Source of the DNA: Allomeiothermus sp035760705
GTDB taxonomy: Bacteria > Deinococcota > Deinococci > Deinococcales > Thermaceae
Length of the DNA: 49,734 bases
Assembly: GCA_035760705.1 (NCBI GenBank)
Contig: DASTSL010000070.1
Coordinates: forward strand, 1-49,734
Direction of reading: 5' to 3'
Shown: one piece after another, positions 37,859 to 46,800 of the stretch
How the letters are laid out: each line of letters begins with the position of its first letter
Numbering within the stretch: position 1 is the stretch's first letter
Position numbers and translations under genes: made by a program
The notes under the pieces: generated by a model
What the model saw: only the letters and a program-made list of their open reading frames with translations
Told to the model about the DNA's origin: nothing
Database searches by the model: none

Positions 37859-39169
37859 GTGAGTTTGCCATCTTTACACGACCCCATCGCCGCCATCGCC
37901 ACCCCACCCGGCAAGGGGGCGGTAGGCATCGTCCGACTCTCCGGGAAAAACGCCCTCGAGATCGCTGCCAGAGTCTGGAAAGGGAAAGACCCCAGGGGGA
38001 TGAGGGGCGGGCAATTCACTTACGGCGAGATCGTGAACGCCACGGGGGAAGTCCTCGATGAAGCGCTAATGCTGGTGTTCAAGAATCCGCGCTCCTATAC
38101 CGGGCAGGACTCGGTAGAGTTCCAGACCCACGGCTCCCCGGCGGTGCTGCGGCAGGTTTTTCAGGTTTTGCTCGAGGCCGGAGCCCGCCCCGCCCAGCCC
38201 GGCGAGTTCACCCTGCGGGCTTACCTGAACGGGCGGATGGACTTGGCCCAGGCCGAATCGGTGCTGGCGTTGGTGGAGTCTGAATCCGACGCGGCCCGGC
38301 GGCAGGCCTTGCGCGGGCTCGCGCGGGGGCTCTCCCAGCGGATCGAAGGGATGGCCGACCGGCTTTACGACCTGCTGGCCCACATCCAGGCCTGGCTCGA
38401 CTACCCCGAGGAGGGGGTGGAGCCGGTGGAGATTCAGCACACGGTCTCCACGGTACTGGCCGAGGTCGAGCACCTCCTCGCCACCGCACCCGCCGGGCGG
38501 ATCGCGCACAAGGGGGCACGGATCGCGCTGGTCGGGGCTCCCAACGCGGGAAAGTCGAGCCTGCTGAACGCCCTGTTGGGCTACGAGCGGGCCATCGTCA
38601 CGCCGATCCCCGGAACCACGCGGGATTATCTGGAAGCCCCGCTCGAGATCGCCGGGGTTCCCATCACCGCCGTGGATACCGCCGGGGTGCGTGAGACCGA
38701 TGACCCGGTGGAGCGGGCCGGGGTCGAGCGGGCCTTGGGGATTGCGCAAGAGGCTGATCTAGTGCTCTACCTGGCCGACCCCACCCAACCCCGGCCCGAA
38801 CCGCCCGACCTGCCCTGGGAGCGGGTCATCAAGGTGGCGACCAAAGCCGACCTCCCGGCGCTCTGGGAAGAAGCAGGGTTTATCCGGGTCTCGAGCCAGA
38901 CCGGGTCCGGGCTCGAGACCCTGCAAAAAGCCATCCACGACAAGCTGATGGGAGAAGCTCCCGAGGGCGAGGTCTGGATCAGCAACGAGCGGCACGCCGG
39001 GGCGCTGAGTGAGGCCAAGAAACATCTGCTCGAGGCCCTTTCAGCCCCCGAAGATCTGGCCGGGCTCTCGGTCCAGGCTGCCCTGGACGCGCTCAACCAG
39101 ATCCTGGGCAAGGACGTGAGCGAAGAGGTGATCGAGCGGGTGTTCCGCAATTTTTGTGTAGGAAAGTAG
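37859..39169 (+). CDS. mnmE: tRNA modification GTPase MnmE
   Basis: Together with MnmG it modifies the wobble uridine of several tRNAs (5-carboxymethylaminomethyl group). The N-terminal folate-binding domain begins DPIAAIATPPGKGAVGIVRLSG. The inserted G domain has GAPNAGKSSLLNAL (G1, about 222-235), GTTRDY (G2), DTAGVRET (G3) and TKAD (G4). The C-terminal helical domain ends in FCVGK, with the invariant cysteine. 436 residues is slightly short but normal for Thermus relatives. GTG start. mnmG is not in this window. Confidence 0.97.
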   Translation: MSLPSLHDPIAAIATPPGKGAVGIVRLSGKNALEIAARVWKGKDPRGMRGGQFTYGEIVNATGEVLDEALMLVFKNPRSYTGQDSVEFQTHGSPAVLRQVFQVLLEAGARPAQPGEFTLRAYLNGRMDLAQAESVLALVESESDAARRQALRGLARGLSQRIEGMADRLYDLLAHIQAWLDYPEEGVEPVEIQHTVSTVLAEVEHLLATAPAGRIAHKGARIALVGAPNAGKSSLLNALLGYERAIVTPIPGTTRDYLEAPLEIAGVPITAVDTAGVRETDDPVERAGVERALGIAQEADLVLYLADPTQPRPEPPDLPWERVIKVATKADLPALWEEAGFIRVSSQTGSGLETLQKAIHDKLMGEAPEGEVWISNERHAGALSEAKKHLLEALSAPEDLAGLSVQAALDALNQILGKDVSEEVIERVFRNFCVGK

Positions 39170-39192
39170 AAGGTGAGTTCAGGAAAAGTGTG

Positions 39193-39234
39193 TATGCCCC
39201 ATACCCCTGCCCCTTGCACTCTACACCGCCAGCC
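39193..39234. repeat. Short 7-bp-period tract between mnmE and the antiporter gene
   Basis: Six heptads in register: TATGCCC, CATACCC (39193-39206), CTGCCCC, TTGCACT, CTACACC, GCCAGCC. TAGACA follows at 39235-39240 and may be a -10 element for the antiporter. Confidence 0.5.
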
Positions 39235-39240
39235 TAGACA

Positions 39241-40812
39241 ATGGACGTAATGGAAGCGATTTGGGTAGGTGCTGCTTTCGCCTTGGGTCTGCTGGGGAGC
39301 CGGGTGGGGTTGCCCCCATTGGTGGGCTACCTGGCCGCCGGGTTCGTCCTGGCCGCGTTCGACATCCATAGCGGGGAGATCCTGCACTACCTGGGCGAGC
39401 TTGGGGTGCTGCTGCTACTTTTCACGGTGGGGCTCAAGCTGCGGCTGGCCAGCCTGCTACGGCTCGAAGTGCTGGGGGCAGGCGGGTTCCACCTGCTTTT
39501 GGTGGGAAGCCTCATCGCGGTCCCGCTGGCCTACAGCCTGGGCGGTCAGGCGGCGGTGTATTTGGGGTTGGGATTGGCCTTCTCCAGCACGGTTTTGGCC
39601 ATCAAGGTGCTCGAGGACAAGCGTGAACTCAACAGCTACCACGGGCGGGTTGCCATCGGCATCCTGATCCTGCAAGACCTGGTAGCGGTGGCCCTGCTGG
39701 CCTTTGCCGGGGTAAAAACCCCCACCCCTTGGGCGCTGGCCCTCCTGGCGCTGCCGCTCTTGCGCCCACTGGTGTTCTGGCTTCTGGCCAAGAGCGGCCA
39801 CGACGAGCTTTTGCTGCTGTTCGGGCTGGGGCTGGCCCTGGCCGGGGGCAGCGTGGCCCAGACGGTGGGCATCTCGCCGGAGCTGGGGGCGCTCCTCTTC
39901 GGGGCGGTGCTGGCCGGGCACCCCCAGACCACCGAGCTTTCGCGGACCCTGTGGGGGCTCAAGGAAGCTTTTCTGGTGGCCTTCTTCCTCAACATCGGGC
40001 TGGCCGGGCTGCCCACCTTGCGCGAGCTGATGGTGGGGCTGGGGCTTTTGCTGCTGCTGCCCTTGCAAGGGCTGATCTTCTTCGGGCTGTTCGTGGCGTT
40101 CGGGCTACGGGCCCGCACCGCTTTCGTAACGGCGCTCTCGCTCTCGAGCTACAGCGAGTTCGCCTTGATCGTGGCCGCCCCACTGATCGAATCGGGCCGC
40201 CTGGACGAGAGCTGGGGCACGGTGCTGGCGGTGGCGGTGGCAGCCTCGCTGGCGGTAGCCGCCCCGCTCAACCAGGTGGCCCACCGGGTCTACGTGCACC
40301 TCGAGCCCTGGCTATCGCGGCTCGAGCGCAAGGGACGCCACCCCGACGAGGAGCCGACCTCGCTGGGCAAGGCCAGATGGCTGGTGGTAGGGATGGGCCG
40401 CACCGGGGGAGCCGCCTACAAGCTTTTGGAGAGCCGGGGCGAGCGGGTGGTGGGCCTCGACTCCGACCCCGACAAGCTCGAGCGGCACCGGGCCAAGGGC
40501 CGCCGAGTGCTCTACGGCGACGCCGAGGACCCCGAGCTGTGGGAGCGGTTGGAACTCGCCGGGCTCAAGGGGGTGCTCCTCACCATGCCCGACCTCGAGT
40601 CCAAGGTGCGGGCCCTGGACGGGCTACGCCGCCGGGGGTTCACCGGGCAGATGGCCGCCACCAGCTATCACCGCGAGGAAGACACGGTGCTCGAGGCCGC
40701 CGGGGCCAACCTGATCTTTCACCCCTTCGCCGAGGCCGGGGAGCGGCTGGCCGAGCGGGTCATCGAGGAAAGCCTACCGACCGCCTTGCTGGAAGAACGC
40801 CCCGCTAGCTAA
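39241..40812 (+). CDS. CPA2-family monovalent cation/proton antiporter with RCK domain
   Basis: Kef/GerN-type exchanger of 523 residues. About twelve membrane helices fill residues 1-350, with GELGVLLLLFTVGLKL and AFSSTVLAIKVLED typical of the CPA2 core. A cytoplasmic RCK/TrkA-N domain follows, with the nucleotide-binding VVGMGRTGGAAYKLLES (about 382-398) and the acidic strand end GLDSDPDKLE. Potassium or sodium efflux is probable; glutathione gating as in KefB is unlikely to be inferable here. ATG at 39241 or, nine bases on, at 39250; the second fits better with TAGACA (39235-39240) as -10. Confidence 0.92.
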   Translation: MDVMEAIWVGAAFALGLLGSRVGLPPLVGYLAAGFVLAAFDIHSGEILHYLGELGVLLLLFTVGLKLRLASLLRLEVLGAGGFHLLLVGSLIAVPLAYSLGGQAAVYLGLGLAFSSTVLAIKVLEDKRELNSYHGRVAIGILILQDLVAVALLAFAGVKTPTPWALALLALPLLRPLVFWLLAKSGHDELLLLFGLGLALAGGSVAQTVGISPELGALLFGAVLAGHPQTTELSRTLWGLKEAFLVAFFLNIGLAGLPTLRELMVGLGLLLLLPLQGLIFFGLFVAFGLRARTAFVTALSLSSYSEFALIVAAPLIESGRLDESWGTVLAVAVAASLAVAAPLNQVAHRVYVHLEPWLSRLERKGRHPDEEPTSLGKARWLVVGMGRTGGAAYKLLESRGERVVGLDSDPDKLERHRAKGRRVLYGDAEDPELWERLELAGLKGVLLTMPDLESKVRALDGLRRRGFTGQMAATSYHREEDTVLEAAGANLIFHPFAEAGERLAERVIEESLPTALLEERPAS

Positions 40813-40861
40813 GGAGATACCTCCGGGCATCCGCAGTTCACGGGGTGCAAAGCACGTCTCC
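40813..40861. terminator. Weak hairpin between convergent genes
   Basis: GGAGAT (40813-40818) can pair with GTCTCC (40856-40861), and GTGC/GCAC (40845-40848 with 40852-40855) forms the tip. It lies between the antiporter gene and the convergent TamB-like gene and may end both transcripts. Confidence 0.35.
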
Positions 40862-40881
40862 GGCGAAGCCGCCCGCCCGCT

Positions 40882-43800
40882 TCAGAAGCGCAAATTCAAC
40901 CCTAAACCAAAGCGCACGTCAGGGTCGCCGCCGGGTTTGGTGTCGTCCCGCACGAAGAGGCTGAGGTCTAGGTTGGACAAGATCGAGTAACCCAGCGAGA
41001 ATTCGGGCCGCAGCTTGATGCCGGTGGTCTCGGAGACGAACCTGGTGCCCAGGGTAAAAGTAAAGCCATCCAGCCGGTACTCCGCCGAGATGATCCCCTC
41101 CCCAGTGAAGGCGAAGGTGGTGCGCAAAAGCACCTCGGGAGCGATGCGGATGCCAAAGCTCAGGCTGGTGTTCTCGAAGCGGAAATCGCCGCCGCTAAAA
41201 TTCGGAACCTCGATGCGGACCTGCTCGAGCCCCAAGGCCTTGGCCAGTTCGCGCTCGATCTGCCCGAACAAGAAGTTCTGCAAAGCGGCCTGCAAGCCGG
41301 TCTGCAACAGGCTCTCGGGGACATTCTCGAGGTCGCTGCGGCCTAGGGTCAGGAGGCCGTAGATCTGGGCCTGAGAGAGCGCTACGGGCTGCCCCGAGAC
41401 CCCGGTGGCGGTGAGCTGCGGATACCCCTGGTCCACCACGAACCGGGCCCGGCCATTCTCCCGCACGAAGCGGCCCCGCAGCTTGAGCAGCACGTCGTAG
41501 GTTGCGCCGCTCGAGCTGGCCTGGTCGCGGACCTGGGAGGCGCTGGCCGCCACGCTCACCACCGGGAAAATCCCCTGCTCGGGGCTAAAGGTGGCCACAC
41601 TGCGGAACTCGCCGCCCTCGTCGGGGACGCTCTCGCGCAGGGTGAACACGTTGTTCCACAGCCGCACCTCGCCCCGCAAGGGGCGCACCTCTCCGCTCAG
41701 GAAGGGGTCCGAGAGGGTACCGTTGAGGTACAGATCCCCGGCCAGCTCACCCTGCGCCAGGGCTTCCTGGAAGAGGACCCCGCGCTCGGCGGTGATCCGC
41801 AGGTTGACGAACTCCACCGGGGCCGCTCCGCCAGGTTCCGGCTCCAGCCGGTCGCCAGAGCGACTCCCTATGGGGGCACGGGCGGGTTTGCTGGAATCCT
41901 CCACCGGCACCGAGACCTCCTGCTGCCCTTCGGGCAGGGCCAGCCGGGCCCGCAACACCTCCACGTTCCCCCGCAACCTGAAGACCCCCTCCTCCTGGTT
42001 GAGCGATCCGTTGACCCGCACCCGGCCTTCTTGCAGGTAGTAGCGGGGCGCGCTCACCGGGATCTCCCCGTAGAAGCCCATCGCCAGCGGGAACACCGTG
42101 CCGGAGAGGGTCGCGGTCTCGGTGGAGACGGTGGTGACGTAGCCAGGGTAGCGGAACTCCACGCTGAGCCGCTGGTTGGGCTCCAAAAGGGGGATCTGGG
42201 CCGTTCCCTGGGCCCGCACCAGGAAGCTCTCGAGGCTCCCCTCCCCGGAGAGCCGGGCCTGGGCCGGGTAGGGCGCGCTGAGGTTGAGGGTTCCTTCGGC
42301 CACCGCGGTCTCGCCCAGCCGCAGACGGGCTTGGGGAAATTCCCCCGCCACCGGCCCCAGCTTGAAGCGGAACTTCTCCAACTCGAGTGCGAATTGGTTC
42401 CCGTCCGAGCTGAGCCGCAGGGTGCCACTGCCTTCGGGAGCGAAGGGTTTGAGGGTGGGGATCACCTGCAACACCGGGGTGAAGGAGGTGTCTTGCAGGT
42501 CGAGCTTGAGGCGGCTACCCTCCTGGCGGCTCCAGTAGCCCTCCCCCCGCCAGGTGCCCTTGCCGGATAGGGCCAGCTTGTCGATGTCGAGGCGCTCTTT
42601 CTCGTAGCGCAGCACGGCCTGCCCGGCCAGGGCGTCGCCCCCTCCTTCGAAACGCAGTTGCTCCCCAACCAGCAAACCCTGCGAGGCCCAGGGGTCGAGG
42701 AAGTTGTAGCGGAAGCTAGCCTTGCCGGTCCAGAAAGCCTGGCCCTTGAGTTCACCCGCCCAGGCCGAGAGGAGCCAGTGCAACGGGAAGTTCACCGCCT
42801 GTACCCGCCCACTTAGTTGACCCTGGCTCAGCGTGAGCCGGGCGGTGCTCTTGCCCAAGAGCAGGTCGCCCTTGGCCTCGCCGCCCTTCCAGGTGCCCTC
42901 GAGGCGCATCGAGAGCGGGGTTTCGTCCCCCACCACCCGCAGAGACTGGGCCTGGAGGGTCAGGCCCAGGTTCCCCTCGCGGTAGTCCACCGCCCCGCTG
43001 ACCCGCCCGCTCAGGTAGGGCACCGCGGGGTGCAGCCAGGGCAGATCTCCCAGCGCCACGCTGGCCAGTTCGGCCCGGGCCACCGGCAAACCACCGTCGA
43101 GCCGGGCGTTCAGGTTGATCTGGCCAATGGCCCCGGAGAGCACCGCGCTCACCTGCAAGGGGCTGCGGGCCGCGAGTTCGCCCTTGAGCCGGGATTCCAG
43201 CGGTTTGAGGGGTACGTCGAGCTTGAGCGCACCCTTCCAATCCCCGCTGTAAGCCAGTTCGCCCTGGATCCAGCGGCCCTGAGCCTGCACCTGGCCCTCG
43301 AGCCCCTGTCCCTTGGCCTGGAAGGTCTGGCCCTCGGCCTGGTAGCTGAGCCTCCAGTCGGTGGAAAGCCCCACCTCGCCCTCGAAACGCCCCGCGCCCC
43401 AGGAGAGCCAATCGCTCACCGCGTGGCTTCCCATCACCTGGAGCTTCTGGCCCGCACCGCGCAGGGTCAGGTCCACCCCGTAAAGCCGGGCGGTGATCTG
43501 GCCCTCGAGCCCCCCGTTGACATAGCCGAGGCTGCCCTGCCCCAGATCGGGGGCGCTGACCACGAGCGCGAAGGTGTTGAGGTCGAGCTCACCCTGCAAA
43601 CGTCCGTCCGCCAGGGGATACCCGGCGGTGAGCTTGTCCCCCGAGCCGGTGACCTCGACGCCCTGATAGACCAGACGGCCCTGGGCCTGGCGGGTGAGGA
43701 GGTTTGCTCTCAAGCTTTCCCCGCTACGCTGTGAAGCCACCGTCTCTACCTCGAGAACGGGATAGTTGAGCCTGGCTTGAAGCCCGAAGAACTCCCCGCT

Positions 43801-46800
43801 GACCTGGGGGATGGCCTCCGAGCCCGAGAGTTGCACCTCTCCCTCGCGGATGCGGAGATGCCCCGACCAGGTCTGCCCCCAGGCCACCTGCCCCGCCAAA
43901 TCCCCCGAGAGCTGGGCCTGCAAACGGCTGTCGCTGTAGCTGCCGCGGGCCTCCCCCGCGCGGCCCAGGGCCTTCCAGGCGAGGTCGAAGTCGAGGTCCA
44001 ACCACTTTCCTCCCGCCGTGCCGCTGAGCACCGCCGGGCCCAGGGTGAAGTTTTGCAGCCGCAGCGATGGCCCCTGGGTGGTCAGTTGGCCCTGGAGCCC
44101 TTCGCCCGAGACCTGCACCCGCTCCCCCTCGCCCCGCAGTCCCAAGGTCTTGCCAGAGTTCTGGTACTGGCCTTGCAGCCAGACCCCCGGGTAGACCCCT
44201 CGGGCTTGCAGCTTGCCCAAGCTCTTCGGCAGTTCCCCGACATAGCTCCAGGTGAGGCGCAAGGGCGCGAGGTCGAGGCTCCCGGTGAGGGGTTCCACCC
44301 CCCCCTGCCCCTGGATCTGCACCTGCGGCCCTCTCCCCTCGAGCCGCACACCGCCCCATTCGGGGTAGCGCACCACCGCCTGGCCCTCCAGTGCCAGGGG
44401 CGAAAGCTCGGCCTGAACGTCACCCTGGATCTCCGCCGCCCCCTTGAGGTCGGCCTCGAGCCGGACCCGCGTCGGCTCGCGCCAGCCCCCCGGCAGCCGG
44501 GCCGAGACCGTGCCGCGCCAGTCGCCAAAGCCCCGCAGGTCGGCCTGCATCCGGGATAGGTCGGCCTGGCCGCGCAAGCCCCCACCGGGCAGGGGAACCT
44601 CCACCGCCAGTTCTCCGATAGGCCCCGCCTCGCCCCAGCGGGCTCTCCCGCGCAGATACGGCCCGGTCAGTTCCGCCGAGAGGCCGTCCTGGTAGATCAC
44701 CCGGAACCCCTGACCCTGGTAGGTGCCCTCGAGCCGGGCCTGGAGGGGTTGGAGGCGGGCCTCGCCGGTGGCTTGGGTATCGAACCCCCTCACTGCGATG
44801 GGAAAGACCAGGGTCTGCCAGGGGCCCTCGGCCTGGGTCCGCAGGTGCACCGGGACCCCGGTGAAGGGCTCGAGGTCGGTATCGAGGTCCACACTCAGGC
44901 GGATCTTTTCCAGGGCTCCCGCTCCCAGCAAATCGGGGCCCTGCACCCGGATGTCTAGACCCTCGCCCTCGGCCCGGGCGAAGAATTCCCCGGCGTGGCT
45001 GAAGCGCAGGGCGATCTCCTTCCCCTGGCCTAGCACCCGGCCTCGGCCCTCCAGCTTAGGAGCCTGGAGGTTCCCCGAGAGCTGGGCGGTGGCCTCGAGT
45101 CGGCTGGGGCCGAGAGTACGGATATAGCTGAGGCTTCCCCCCAGGTTCCCCCGGTCGTCGCTGCTGGCCGCGACCTTCACCTCGAAGGCCTCGCCTTCGG
45201 CCCATAGCCGCCTTCCCTCCCCGCGCAGGTCGAGCCGGATCCCCGGGCTCGAGACCGCCATCCGCCCGGCGAAGGTCCCGTTGGCCGATGCCGCGCCCCG
45301 ACGATAGGTGAGGTCGCCCTGGAGGTCAAAGTTGCGCTCCGCGACCTTCACCGAGTTCGCCCCGAGGAGCCGGACTTGCTCGAAGTCCAGACCCTCGCCA
45401 CCCGCCTGCACGCCCAGCGGGGCCTTCCAGTCAAGCTTCCAGACCAGGCCCTCCCCTTCCAGGCTCACCGGCCCGGTCTGCTCGAGGTACTGTTTGCTCT
45501 CGAGGTTCCCCACCGCAGTGTAGTGGGTTTTCTCGCTGTGAAAGACCACCCCGGCGTCGGCCCAAGAGGTACGCACCTCGAGCGTACCGCGGGTGGTCTG
45601 CTCTTTCAGGTCGCCCGCAATCTGGGCCACCACCTGCCCCCAAGAACCCGTGACCTCGGCCCGCATCTGGGGAACCTGCACGGTCCCGGCCAGTTGGGCG
45701 GTGATCGTGTTGCCCTGGATGGCGTAACGCAGCTCGCCGCTCAGCGGGCTTTGCAGCAGGTCGGGCTCGAGCCGAACCTGCCCGGAGAGGTCGCCCAGCG
45801 CCTCCAGTCGGATCTCTTCGCCGATCTCGGCGTTAGCCCCCACGTTTCGCTCGGGCAGGAAGACCCGCACCTGGCGGCCCTGGTAGGTGAGGTCCACGCT
45901 CTCGCCCCAGGCTTTGAGGCGGCCTTTGGCCTGGCCTGGCGGCGGACGGTGGTCGCCGCGCAGCAGCCCCTCTACATCGAGTGACCCGGCGAGCCGCCCG
46001 GAGACCGGAAGCTCGAGCACCTTGGCGATAGGAGCGGTCTCGAGGTCGAAGCTCACCTTCCCCTCGGCGAAGTGGGCCTCCCCCCCGGGCAGCCGCAGAT
46101 CGGCCTTCACCGCCGCGACCTCGAAACGGTCGGTGCGGGCCGAAACCTCCATGGGAATCCCCCGGTAGGTGGTCTGGGCCTCGGCCTGGACCTGAGTCCC
46201 CTTCCCGCTGACTCGCCCGCTGAGTTCGCCCCGCTCGCCCGCCACCGCGTAGCCCCAGCTCACGATCTGGCCGCGGTACTCGAGCCCCCGCCCGAAGAGG
46301 GCTAGCGGCCCGGAAAGCTGCCAGGTCTGCTGATTGACGTTGGCCTCGAGCCGCCACTCGGCTTGCTCGAGATAGGGCAGGTCGTAGCGGCCCTGCCCCC
46401 GCGCCTCGAGGTCGCTCCAGGGCCCGGCGATGTCGACCCGACCCTCGAGCCCGGGAAGCTTGACCTGGGCCAGCGCCGAGACCCGCTCGGCATCCAAAGT
46501 ACCCGAGAGGCGGCCCCACTCGCCCACGCCGCTCACCTCGAGCGGCCCCAAGAGGCTCTGCCCCCGCACCTCGAAGTCCCCGAAAGCCGTCCGGGTGTGG
46601 AGCAGGCCGCCGCCCTCCCCCCAGGTCCCGCTGAGCCGGAAGGGGATGCCGAAGGGCTCGAGGTCGAAATTCTCCGCGTTGACCCGCAGCCTGAGGCCCT
46701 CCAGCGCGTTCCGCCCGGCCCCCGCCCGGTATGCCCCGGACACTTCCAAGTGCCCGTCCTGGAAGCTCCCGGCGTAGGCCAGGTTGGCTCCCTTGCCGAA

